Origin: SM1-46 sp002451215
GTDB lineage: Bacteria; Pseudomonadota; Gammaproteobacteria; Acidiferrobacterales; Sulfurifustaceae
Reading direction: 5' to 3'
Assembly: GCA_002451215.1 (NCBI GenBank)
Contig: DKBM01000094.1
Coordinates: 8,898-72,897, forward strand
Length of the DNA: 64,000 bases
Part shown: in pieces, positions 1 through 7,149 of the stretch
How the letters are laid out: every line of letters begins with the position of its first letter
Numbering within the stretch: the first letter of the stretch is position 1
Position numbers and translations under genes: made by a program
The notes under the pieces: model-generated
What the model saw: only the letters and a program-made list of their open reading frames with translations
The model's database searches: none
What the model was told of the DNA's origin: nothing

Positions 1-29
1 TGGGCGCAGCGTGCTTGTGGTCTGCTCCG

Positions 30-251
30 CTAGAAACCCGCGGTTTTGTAGTAGTCGCGGATATGCGGGGTCTCGTGGTAACCCTGCGCGGGGGTCTCGG
101 ACGCGCGCTCGGTCGTCGGCGCATCTGCCGGCGCCGCCAGTCCCTTCGCGCTCGCCATGGCAACCGCCGCCGCGCCACCACTCGCCACCACGCCCTTCAG
201 GAACGCGCGACGGTCCGTGGCCTGCTTCGTATTCGAACGTTTCTTGCCCAT
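30..251 (-). CDS. Small Tat-signal protein of the formate dehydrogenase locus
   Basis: A 73-residue protein with a twin-arginine signal near its N-terminus (DRRAFLKGVV followed by an Ala/Gly-rich hydrophobic stretch). The short remainder ends in HETPHIRDYYKTAGF. This matches the small 'formate dehydrogenase region TAT target' proteins encoded just before the catalytic subunit. I chose the ATG at 251 because GGAGGAGTTGATC precedes it; the open frame runs up to 281. It lies downstream of the TorD gene on the same strand, so the dehydrogenase genes should begin immediately left of the window. Its biochemical role is not known; export with, or scaffolding of, the Fdh complex is an inference. Confidence 0.8.
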   Translation of the reverse strand: MGKKRSNTKQATDRRAFLKGVVASGGAAAVAMASAKGLAAPADAPTTERASETPAQGYHETPHIRDYYKTAGF

Positions 252-311
252 GATCAACTCCTCCATCCCCGATTTAGTCACGTTTCAGATGCGATCCCGT
301 GCCCTGCGCAC

Positions 312-935
312 TTACACCAGCATCGCGAAACCTTCCCGCTCCACCTCGAAAAAGCGCTCGCCCAGCAAACCTACCGCCCGATAGAACCGCGCTGATGGCG
401 CCGTCGCGAGGTCACCGAAAAACCGCTGCACCCACGGCGCAATGTGCTTGCCGAAAAACTCCCTCTGCCGCTCCATCCCGGACTGCGCATCGTTCATGAT
501 GAGCAGGCTCATCGTTTCACATAGCGCGGCAATGTGATCTTCCGGTTCGCGCACCTCCTCCTGCCGCTGCAACCCGATCCGCTCAAGGTCGACCCGGAGC
601 TCGGCAAGCGGCTTCTCCATCAGGAAGCCCGTCAGGTACCAGGATGCGTATGGCACCAGCTCCCCTCGCCCCAGACCGATGAACAGGTCGTGATACTCAT
701 CCTTCAGCGCATCACTCTCGGCACGCTCGGCGGCCTGCTTCAGTGTCGCCCACGCCGCCGCCATGGTCGCGTCATCCGATGGATCCGACACCGGAATCTG
801 CCGCAGCAGGTTCAGGAACGACGCGTCGGGTGCTCGCGCGAGCAATGCACCGAGCAACGCATATACATCCGCCCTGGCCCGGTCCTCCGCACCGAGGGCA
901 CCCGGCAAAGCTGTCGTTTCGAGTTCAGCGCTCAC
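312..935 (-). CDS. TorD/DmsD-family molybdoenzyme chaperone
   Basis: A cytoplasmic all-helical chaperone of about 207 residues that would bind the Tat leader or apo-form of a molybdenum/tungsten enzyme, here formate dehydrogenase. The family signature is visible as EYHDLFIGLGRGELVPYASWYLTG (split: EYHDLFIGLG, then PYASWYLTG) about a third of the way in, followed by the EPEDHIAALCE segment. I place the start at GTG 935, with GAGG just upstream. A sigma-54-like promoter at 975-989 lies inside the longer open frame that reaches 1016, which favours the shorter start. It is followed by the small Tat protein gene. Confidence 0.85.
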   Translation of the reverse strand: MSAELETTALPGALGAEDRARADVYALLGALLARAPDASFLNLLRQIPVSDPSDDATMAAAWATLKQAAERAESDALKDEYHDLFIGLGRGELVPYASWYLTGFLMEKPLAELRVDLERIGLQRQEEVREPEDHIAALCETMSLLIMNDAQSGMERQREFFGKHIAPWVQRFFGDLATAPSARFYRAVGLLGERFFEVEREGFAMLV

Positions 936-974
936 GACAGGCCTCGCGCGGACATGCGCCTGCTGGTGCAGAGA

Positions 975-989
975 GCAATATCGAGACCA
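975..989 (-). promoter_or_regulatory. Sigma-54 promoter-like sequence before torD
   Basis: On the minus strand the sequence reads TGGTCTCGATATTGCT: GG (988-987), ten bases, GC (976-975), with a full TTGC at the -12 element. Transcription would start near 963, leaving a leader of about 28 nt before the GTG at 935. A palindrome-like element resembling those at the other sigma-54 promoters lies about 80 bp upstream (1059-1077). Confidence 0.5.
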
Positions 990-1058
990 GCACAGGTCGG
1001 CGGGACAGGGAAACAAAATTCGTCAGACACCAAGGCTTCTCCTGTTTTTGGGTGACGG

Positions 1059-1077
1059 TCCGGACAAAATGACCCAG
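1059..1077 (-). promoter_or_regulatory. Putative enhancer (UAS) for torD-fdh
   Basis: On the minus strand this reads CTGGGTCATTTTGTCCGGA. The left half TGGGTCATT is identical to the palindrome at 4093-4111 and the right half is weaker; I count 14 of 19 matches to that site. It sits just 3' of the ferredoxin gene, centred about 80 bp from the -24 element. Likely binding site for the NtrC-type regulator at 9226-10644, by inference. Confidence 0.4.
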
Positions 1078-1098
1078 CAGCGGTTCCTTTCGTCCCCA

Positions 1099-2802
1099 TC
1101 AGACGAATTCCCCGGGGCGGCGACCGTCGCCCGCGAACATGTCTCGTACCCGGCAGTCGCCGCACATCTTGAGACGGCGCAATGCCTCGTCGGAGTCGAA
1201 CATCCAGTGACCGCGAAGCTTCTCGGTCATCCGGTCCATCATCTGGCGAGTCGCAAACGGTCGCCCGCAGCTGACGCAGAGGAACGGGGCCTCTTCGTTC
1301 AGGACCCGCGAGCGTCGCCGCTCCTGCCCGTCATAGAGGTAGCGCGGCGTGCGCTGAATGGCGTGCTCGGGACAGGCGCCCTCGCATAATCCGCATTGCA
1401 CGCAGTTCGCCTCGACGAAGTTGAGCTGTGGCAAGTCAGCTCCGTCGCTCAGGGCGCTCGCCGGGCATACCGATACGCATGCCATGCAGAGCGTGCAGGT
1501 GTCGCGGTTAACGAGGATCTCGCCAAACGGCGCGCCCTGTGGAAGCGCCACCGCCTCCTGCGGCGCTGGCGCGTGGGTGTAAAGATGCTCAATGGCGAGC
1601 CGTAACACAGTACGCTTCTCATCCACCCCGCCGAATGCCGCCGCCGGCCACTGAATTTCATCCTGCCCGGAACCCAGCGCGGCGAGCATGGCGGCATCAT
1701 CACCGCCGAGCATCTGCAACCGGGACGGCGAGTAACCCATGCCCTCTAGAATCTTCCCGGCATAGTAACTCTGCTCCGACACAGCTCCGATCACACTGGG
1801 CGGCGTGCCCGGCGTGGGAAGCCAGAACACCTTTTCGGCCCCGTAGGCGAGCGCGGCGAGCCACGCCTCCATGCCAAGCGAGCCGAGTTCCGCCAGCTCG
1901 AACGGAATGACGTTGTCGGGCAATTCGGCGGTGAAGGCTGCCAGCCGGTGGCGTCCCGCCTCCGCATCATGCAGCAACAAGAACGGATGCTCGCCGCCTT
2001 CGGCCCGATAGGTCTTCAGTAACGCCGCGAGCCGTCGCAGCTGATCCGGGAGCGTCGGATATACATAGGTCATCGCGCCAGTCGGACATACCGTCGCGCA
2101 CAGGCCGGCGCCCTGGCACAGATAGGGATCCACCGCGACCTCTTCGATAAGCGAGACGATCGCGCCGGCCGGGCAGGCGTCCAGGCAGCGCGTGCAACCG
2201 GTCTGGCCGCTCTTGCTGTGCGCGCAGATCGCCGGGTCGTAGCGAAAGAAGCGCGGTTTCTCGAACTCCCCGATCATCTCCGGCATCTCGGCAAGCGCCG
2301 CGCGAAGGGCGTCCGAATCACCACCCGGTGCGTAGTAGCCGAAGGGCCGCAATTCGTGGCGAAGGAATGGCGGATCGGTGAGATCGAGCACCAGATCAAA
2401 GTGCGTGCGCGGGCTCGCGAGCTTCTGCAGGAGGTTGGCGCCGCCGAGCGGCGCCGGCGCGGCGACCACAACCGCAAACTGGCCAAGATGCCCGCTAATC
2501 TGCAAGACCTTTTCGCGCGCGATGACGAATCCAGTTCGAGCATTCGCGCGACCTGCCTTCTTTGCACTCGCCGGTGGCGTGACGACGGTGCACTCGAGTC
2601 GCGAGTGCAGGGCCTCGGCGGCGGAAATTGCAGCGTCCTCCGGCCCGATAATCACCACAGCACCTGTCGATTTGTAAGCAACCGCGGAGGTCGGTTTCGT
2701 CGCGACCCGCGCCATGGCATCAAGCGCTAGGGCGCGAGCGCGCCCGGACGCAGACTCCGCTGCCAGTGCCAGAGGGGATTCGCTTGCATCTTCTGTCAAC
2801 AT
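1099..2802 (-). CDS. Polyferredoxin (four 4Fe-4S motifs) of the formate dehydrogenase locus
   Basis: A 567-residue cytoplasmic iron-sulfur protein. Two adjacent ferredoxin motifs in the middle (CTRCLDACPAGAI and CQGAGLCATVCPTGAM) and two near the C-terminus (CTLCMACVSVCPASAL and CVQCGLCEGACPEHAI) predict four clusters. A final pair of CxxC motifs (CVSCGRPF, CGDCRVRDMF) may bind zinc. Such proteins accompany DUF3305/DUF3306 in Fdh loci and probably carry electrons or assist assembly. I start it at ATG 2802, preceded by GGAGAGAG. The apparent 801-residue fusion with the upstream DUF3306 protein is an artefact of the 'nn' at 2915. Confidence 0.85.
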   Translation of the reverse strand: MLTEDASESPLALAAESASGRARALALDAMARVATKPTSAVAYKSTGAVVIIGPEDAAISAAEALHSRLECTVVTPPASAKKAGRANARTGFVIAREKVLQISGHLGQFAVVVAAPAPLGGANLLQKLASPRTHFDLVLDLTDPPFLRHELRPFGYYAPGGDSDALRAALAEMPEMIGEFEKPRFFRYDPAICAHSKSGQTGCTRCLDACPAGAIVSLIEEVAVDPYLCQGAGLCATVCPTGAMTYVYPTLPDQLRRLAALLKTYRAEGGEHPFLLLHDAEAGRHRLAAFTAELPDNVIPFELAELGSLGMEAWLAALAYGAEKVFWLPTPGTPPSVIGAVSEQSYYAGKILEGMGYSPSRLQMLGGDDAAMLAALGSGQDEIQWPAAAFGGVDEKRTVLRLAIEHLYTHAPAPQEAVALPQGAPFGEILVNRDTCTLCMACVSVCPASALSDGADLPQLNFVEANCVQCGLCEGACPEHAIQRTPRYLYDGQERRRSRVLNEEAPFLCVSCGRPFATRQMMDRMTEKLRGHWMFDSDEALRRLKMCGDCRVRDMFAGDGRRPGEFV

Positions 2803-3426
2803 TTCTCTCTCCTCGCCCGCTTGCGACGTCCGCGGGATGACCCGGCATCCTTGCGCGCCGCCGTCGACCTGGTGCGCGCCGCTTCTTGAGCCGCGCTTAC
2901 AGCTGGCGCCGGTGNNCGCCGGTGCCGGACGCACCAGCGACTCGGCCTCCTCCTCGAGTGCCGTCTGCACCCGGTTGGCAAGCTCGCTCGCCTCGCGCTC
3001 GAGCTGCGCCTTCATCTCATGGGTGACGATCGAGCCCAGCGGTTCGTAGCCGCGACAATCGTGAAACTCGCCCTCCAGGGGACAAAGCTCGTTGAACGAT
3101 GCGCTGCGAAAGAGCTTGCGTAACGCCGCTTGGCGCAGATCCTCACTCACGCCGGGTGAAAAGAACGGGCTGTAGTCCGAGTCGTCACCAAGCGACTCGA
3201 TGGGCGGCATGTCGGCATCAGTGAGTACCGGAGCCGCGGCCTCCGTGGCCGCGTCCGGCACTGTCGCTGTCACACCGGGGTCGGCTAATTCGCCAGGCTT
3301 CTCGGCCTCGGGTGCCGCTACCTGCGCCTTGCGTTTCGCCCAGCGCCGCAGGAAACCGCCACCAGACGCGTCTTCTTCGACCGCCAGCGCTCCAGGCGCG
3401 CGCCCGGTATCAGCGCTTGGCTTCAT
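2796..3426 (-). CDS. DUF3306 protein of the formate dehydrogenase locus (interrupted by nn)
   Basis: The protein starts at ATG 3426, with GAGAGG upstream, and overlaps the end of the DUF3305 gene by 17 nt. It carries the DUF3306 hallmark FLRRWAKRK near residue 25, then an Ala/Pro/Glu-rich linker and a conserved block (SPFFSPGVSEDLRQAALRKLF ... YEPLGSIVTHEM, quoted in parts). An 'nn' at 2915-2916 is flanked by two copies of CGCCGGTG. Collapsing the duplicate restores one frame that ends in a basic tail (RRKRARREKC) with a TGA overlapping the ferredoxin ATG. Function unknown; the family is confined to formate dehydrogenase neighbourhoods. Confidence 0.75.
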
Positions 3427-3928
3427 ACCGGCCTCTCGGCATCGACTCGCCATCGCGCTTCCGTTTGGAGCGCGGCTCTTCCGGAACATAATGATCCAGC
3501 ACAAATTGCTCGACGGTCCGATAGATCTCGGGCGGCATCGGCACTGCGAGGCCCTCGTTGCCGAATTCGGCGTACGCCATCGCCTCGATGTAGTCGATCG
3601 TGACAGATTGCGGAATCAGCTCGCCGCCCGGCTCCTCCTGGGCGAGAACATAGATACTCGGATTGCCACCGATCAGATTGTGGTAGTAGCTGTCGGCGTC
3701 GGACGCGCGCAGATCGAGCGCAAAGCCATTCCACAGGTACTGCTCGCCTTCCGGCCCGCTGCGCACCAGCTGGCGCCGCGAAACATCCGCACCACTCGCG
3801 CCCTCTGCAACCACGCCGAGCACGCGCCAGCGCTCGCTGATCCAGGCATTGCCGGTCACTGGTTCGTGCACGGTTAGCACGGAAACCATCACTGTCTGGT
3901 ACGCTGGCGTCACCTCTTCGGAGGTTTT
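3410..3928 (-). CDS. DUF3305 protein of the formate dehydrogenase locus
   Basis: A protein of about 172 residues. The DUF3305 features are ISERWRVLGVV near the N-terminus, WNGFALDLRASDADSYYHNL in the middle (quoted as a 20-residue block), the acidic 'PSIYVLAQEE' strand, and VPMPPEIYRTVEQFVLDHY near the C-terminus. The tail is basic. Start GTG 3928 has GAGG seven bases upstream and a sigma-54-like promoter at 3984-3998. It heads the operon DUF3305-DUF3306-polyferredoxin. The molecular role is unknown; family members are found almost only with Fdh and DUF3306. Confidence 0.8.
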   Translation of the reverse strand, partial: KTSEEVTPAYQTVMVSVLTVHEPVTGNAWISERWRVLGVVAEGASGADVSRRQLVRSGPEGEQYLWNGFALDLRASDADSYYHNLIGGNPSIYVLAQEEPGGELIPQSVTIDYIEAMAYAEFGNEGLAVPMPPEIYRTVEQFVLDHYVPEEPRSKRKRDGESMPRGRYEAKR

Positions 3929-3983
3929 CACATGACACCTCGAGATTTGCGGGAATTCTGGCGTTGGCAGCACGCGAAGTAAG

Positions 3984-3998
3984 GCAAGTTGCATACCA
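3984..3998 (-). promoter_or_regulatory. Sigma-54 promoter-like sequence before DUF3305 operon
   Basis: The minus strand reads TGGTATGCAACTTGCC: GG (3997-3996), ten bases, GC (3985-3984), with TTGC intact. The predicted start of transcription is near 3972, about 44 nt before the GTG at 3928. The palindrome centred at 4102 lies about 105 bp upstream. Confidence 0.5.
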
Positions 3999-4062
3999 GC
4001 CGGGTCCGCGCGTGAAAACCGCTTCGCCGCCGCGAATGCGCGCGTCGCAAGGTGAATGCACA

Positions 4063-4081
4063 GTGGGACAAAACAACACAA
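4063..4081. promoter_or_regulatory. Second, weaker UAS-like element
   Basis: GTGGGACAAAACAACACAA shares 12 of 19 positions with the palindrome at 4093-4111. It lies 30 bp away centre to centre, about three helical turns, as tandem NtrC-type sites often do. Weak on its own. Confidence 0.25.
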
Positions 4082-4092
4082 AGTCCAAACGA

Positions 4093-4111
4093 GTGGGTCA
4101 TTCTGACCCAA
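4093..4111. promoter_or_regulatory. Palindromic enhancer between divergent sigma-54 promoters
   Basis: GTGGGTCATTCTGACCCAA contains the perfect inverted repeat TGGGTCA-TTC-TGACCCA. It shares 14 of 19 bases with the palindrome at 10761-10779 before the mop-tup operon. It is centred about 105 bp from the DUF3305 -24 element and about 97 bp from the moaA -24 element, so a single site could serve both promoters. Confidence 0.55.
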
Positions 4112-4197
4112 CGGCGGCGCGGATCCGCCAGGGCCTGAATAGTCACGACTCGCTACGATATGGTGATATCCACGCTGTCATGATCTCCAGAAACTAC

Positions 4198-4213
4198 CGG
4201 TACAGAAATTGCT
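4198..4213 (+). promoter_or_regulatory. Sigma-54 promoter-like sequence before moaA
   Basis: CGGTACAGAAATTGCT: GG at 4199-4200, ten bases, GC at 4211-4212, with TTGCT matching the -12 consensus and GG.AC matching most of the -24 element. The predicted start is near 4224, about 33 nt before the GTG of moaA. Confidence 0.5.
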
Positions 4214-4256
4214 GCCCGGCCCTATCCAGGGCACGCCACCTCGCGCAGGGAATCGT

Positions 4257-5267
4257 GTGAACGCACCGATCGCCATCCCGACCCAGCTTGTCGACCGCTT
4301 TGACCGCCACGTCACTTACGTACGGCTCTCGGTCACCGACCGCTGCGACTTTCGCTGCGTGTACTGCATGGGCGAGGACATGGAGTTCCTGCCGCGCTCG
4401 GAAGTCCTGAGTCTCGAGGAACTATTCGCCGTGGGCCGCGCTTTCGTGGAGCTCGGTGTCACGAAGATCCGCCTGACTGGTGGTGAACCGCTGGTGCGTC
4501 GCAACGTGCTGTGGCTCGCCAATGCGCTCGGGCGCCTGCCGGGCCTAAAAGAACTTGTACTCACCACCAATGGCTCACAGCTGGAACGTCATGCCGGCCC
4601 ACTGCGCGATGCCGGTGTGCGGCGCATCAACGTAAGTCTCGATAGTCTCGATCCGGGGCGTTTTCGCGAGCTTACCCGAACCGGAGATCTCGCCAAGGTG
4701 CTGCGCGGCATCGCCGCGGCCCGTGCGGCGGGTTTCGAGCGCATCAAGCTGAACGCGGTGATCTTGAAGGGTCGTAACGACGACGAAATATCCTCGCTCG
4801 CCCAGTTCGCGATCGATCGCGGCCTGGACCTCAGTTTCATCGAGGAAATGCCGCTAGGCCAGATCGGCGAGCATGACCGCGCCGAGGCCTATTGCTCGAG
4901 CGACGAGGTGCGTGAAGTGCTCGAGCGAAACTACACGCTCGTCCCGACCACCGAGTCCACGGGCGGCCCGTCGCGCTACCACCGCGTGGCCGGCACCGAT
5001 ACCCGCATCGGTTTCATCTCCCCGCACAGTCACAACTTTTGCGCGAGCTGCAACCGTGTGCGCGTCACCACGCAGGGGCGCCTGCTGCTCTGCCTCGGCC
5101 AGGAGCACTCCGCCGACCTGCGCGCCGTGCTGCGCGGGAACCCGGATGATGATGTGGCCCTTAAGCAGTCCATCGTTGCCGCCATGGCAATCAAGCCAAA
5201 GGGGCACGAATTCAATCTCGGCGCGGCCCCGGTGATCCTGCGCCACATGAGCGTGACGGGCGGCTGA
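4257..5267 (+). CDS. moaA: GTP 3',8-cyclase MoaA
   Basis: A 336-residue radical-SAM enzyme that converts GTP to 3',8-cyclo-GTP, the first step of molybdopterin synthesis. The N-terminal motif CDFRCVYC binds the SAM cluster, LTGGEPL is the GGEP motif, and the C-terminal FCASCNRVRVTTQGRLLLC binds the second cluster. I start at GTG 4257, with CAGGG six bases upstream; longer starts to 4209 lack a site. It is first in a plus-strand set with fdhD and a regulator, divergent from the DUF3305 operon, preceded by a sigma-54-like promoter. Confidence 0.95.
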   Translation: MNAPIAIPTQLVDRFDRHVTYVRLSVTDRCDFRCVYCMGEDMEFLPRSEVLSLEELFAVGRAFVELGVTKIRLTGGEPLVRRNVLWLANALGRLPGLKELVLTTNGSQLERHAGPLRDAGVRRINVSLDSLDPGRFRELTRTGDLAKVLRGIAAARAAGFERIKLNAVILKGRNDDEISSLAQFAIDRGLDLSFIEEMPLGQIGEHDRAEAYCSSDEVREVLERNYTLVPTTESTGGPSRYHRVAGTDTRIGFISPHSHNFCASCNRVRVTTQGRLLLCLGQEHSADLRAVLRGNPDDDVALKQSIVAAMAIKPKGHEFNLGAAPVILRHMSVTGG

Positions 5268-5268
5268 G

Positions 5269-5952
5269 ATGAGTGCCACCCCCTACCTGCCGCGCATGAC
5301 GCGAGCGGGCCTCGCCCCGACCCACGCGGTTTCAGCGATTGACGAATATGGCGCGCGGCGCGAACTGCGCGTCGCCGGCGAGTTTCCGCTCACCATCAAG
5401 GTCGACCAGCGCGAGGTGGTAACCCTCATGACGCTCGGCACCCGGCCGGAGGAACTCACGCTCGGCTATCTCCGCAACCAGCGCCTGATCGAGGCGATCG
5501 AGGACATCCGCTCGGTGGACGTCAATTGGGAACGCGGAATCGTGCAGGTCGAGACGGTGCATGGCGATGGAGTCATCGACTGGGAACAAAAGCTCGCGCA
5601 CCGCACGGTCACTACCGGCTGCGGACAGGGAACGGTGTTCAGTTGTACGCTCGACAAGCTATATGATGTGCGCCTGCCACAAGTCACGCTGCGCCAGTCC
5701 GTCATCTACAGACTGCTCGATGCACTGTCGGGCGAGAATGAGATCTACCGCTCGGCCGGTGCAGTACATGGCTGCGCGCTATGCCACGAAACCGCGGTCC
5801 TTCACTTCGTGGAAGATGTCGGGCGCCACAATGCCGCCGATGCGATCTCCGGGCGCATGTGGCTCGATCGCATCGATGGCGCCGACAAGATTTTCTATAC
5901 CACCGGCCGGTTGACNNTGTCCACTGCCGTGGCCCGCACGGAGTCGGCATGA
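5269..5952 (+). CDS. fdhD: Formate dehydrogenase sulfurtransferase FdhD, C-terminus lost at nn
   Basis: FdhD passes sulfur from IscS to the molybdenum or tungsten cofactor of formate dehydrogenase. Family blocks are present: RPEELTLGYL, VEDVGRHNAADAI and FYTTGRL. Homologues continue for roughly 50 more residues, but here the 'nn' at 5916-5917 cuts in straight after FYTTGRL, and the ten residues that follow do not look like FdhD. The truncation is most likely an assembly gap. The usual CxxC loop reads GCGQGT with only one Cys, whereas a CxxC (HGCALCH) appears where most homologues have HAAAL. It begins one base after moaA. Confidence 0.85.
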   Translation: MSATPYLPRMTRAGLAPTHAVSAIDEYGARRELRVAGEFPLTIKVDQREVVTLMTLGTRPEELTLGYLRNQRLIEAIEDIRSVDVNWERGIVQVETVHGDGVIDWEQKLAHRTVTTGCGQGTVFSCTLDKLYDVRLPQVTLRQSVIYRLLDALSGENEIYRSAGAVHGCALCHETAVLHFVEDVGRHNAADAISGRMWLDRIDGADKIFYTTGRLXXSTAVARTESA

Positions 5953-6923
5953 GCACGACAGCTGATGACGTCCGGCCGCGAGTCACCCGTGACGCCGGTG
6001 ATCGCCATGAGGAAAATGGCGAGAAGGTCACGACGCCGCGTCGCTTCATGACAGTACGCGAGGCCGCGCGCTATCTCGATCTTCACGAAAAAAAGGTCTA
6101 TGCGTTGGCTGCTGAAGGCCAGATTCCCGCAACCAAGGTCACTGGCAAGTGGCTCTTTCCGCGTGAGCTCGTCGAGCAGTGGTTACTCGAGTCCGCGCAC
6201 GGTGGCGTGCTCACCGACCGCCTGGTCGTTGCCGGCAGCGACGACCCCCTGCTCTACCGCGCCATCATGCAACTCGCCAACCAGGTGCAGGGCGGCGCGC
6301 TGGTGAGCTACACGCACACCGGTACGCAGCTCGGTCTGTCGCTGCTCGGGCGCCGCCGCGCCGATGTCTGCGGCATGCACTGGGGACCGGCCGAGGAAAG
6401 CAACAATCGCCATCTTGCGGTTGTGCGCCAGCACCCCCAGCATCATGACTGGCTGGTGCAGCGCGCCTACTACCGCGAGCAGGGGCTGATCCTTGCGCCC
6501 GACATGCGCCCGAGCGGCGGTGACATCCGCGCGCTATTCAACCCGAAGGTGCGATGGGCGATGCGCCAGGATGGCTCCGGCTCACAGCGCTTCCTGCGCG
6601 AAACGCTCGCCCGCCACAGCGTCGATCCCGCTTCGCTACGCGTTGCCGGCCAGGCCAACTCCGAGCGCGAGGCCGCGGCACTCGTGGCACTACAACAGGC
6701 GGATGTCGCGCCCGGTGCGCGCGCGGCGGCAGCCGAATTCGGGCTCGAGTTCCTTCCGATCGGATGGGAAGCCTACGATCTCGTCCTGCGCCGCGGTGTC
6801 TTCTTCCGGCACCTGTTCCAGAAGCTATTCGAGCAGCTGCAGTCGCCCGAGTGCCGGCGCTGGGCGCAACTGCTCGGCGGCTACGACTACGCCGACTGCG
6901 GCAAGGTGATCTGGAGCGGCTAA
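5949..6923 (+). CDS. Helix-turn-helix regulator with PBP-like (molybdate/tungstate-type) ligand domain
   Basis: A protein of about 324 residues. An excisionase/MerR-like DNA-binding domain lies at residues about 35-85 (MTVREAARYLDLHEKKVYAL ... GKWLFPRELVEQWL, in parts). It is followed by a periplasmic-binding-protein-like domain (PF12727 type) with a GGDIRALFNP segment. Such proteins act as one-component regulators that sense small anions or ligands. The neighbourhood suggests molybdate, tungstate or cofactor status; this is inference. The ATG at 5949 overlaps the apparent fdhD stop, but the nn just upstream makes the true start uncertain. It converges with the DUF6494 gene, one base apart. 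Confidence 0.75.
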   Translation: MSTTADDVRPRVTRDAGDRHEENGEKVTTPRRFMTVREAARYLDLHEKKVYALAAEGQIPATKVTGKWLFPRELVEQWLLESAHGGVLTDRLVVAGSDDPLLYRAIMQLANQVQGGALVSYTHTGTQLGLSLLGRRRADVCGMHWGPAEESNNRHLAVVRQHPQHHDWLVQRAYYREQGLILAPDMRPSGGDIRALFNPKVRWAMRQDGSGSQRFLRETLARHSVDPASLRVAGQANSEREAAALVALQQADVAPGARAAAAEFGLEFLPIGWEAYDLVLRRGVFFRHLFQKLFEQLQSPECRRWAQLLGGYDYADCGKVIWSG

Positions 6924-6924
6924 G

Positions 6925-7149
6925 TCACGACCCGACGACGATTTCGCCGTCGATGCGGTGCATCAGGTCGAGGCTCGGGATGGTGAGCACCATTTCCACC
7001 CGCAGCACCTCATCGCCCGTGAGCCTCCCGTGCTGACGCGCCTGATGCACGGCCATCTCGATCTCGCGCTGCGAGCTGATGCCGACACGCTTCAGGAACT
7101 TGCGGATCTCGAGGTTCAGGGTTTCATCTTCAGGCGTAGTGGTGGTCAC
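6925..7149 (-). CDS. DUF6494 family protein
   Basis: A 74-residue cytoplasmic protein matching DUF6494: LEIRKFLKRVGISSQREIE, then RLTGDEVLRVEMVLTIPSLDL and an acidic end (quoted in parts). GTG 7149 is chosen for the strong AGGAGGAG upstream and overlaps the end of the histidine kinase gene by 20 nt, so it is the third gene of the regulator-kinase operon. No function is known; tight coupling to the kinase hints at an auxiliary role. Confidence 0.75.
   Translation of the reverse strand: MTTTTPEDETLNLEIRKFLKRVGISSQREIEMAVHQARQHGRLTGDEVLRVEMVLTIPSLDLMHRIDGEIVVGS

Noticed and set aside
1099..3504. A single 801-residue DUF3306-ferredoxin fusion protein
   Set aside because: The frame passes through nn by chance. 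Collapsing the duplicated CGCCGGTG restores two genes with the usual stop/start overlap.
5269..5952. FdhD as a naturally truncated pseudogene
   Set aside because: The break coincides exactly with an nn join, so missing assembly sequence is the simpler explanation.
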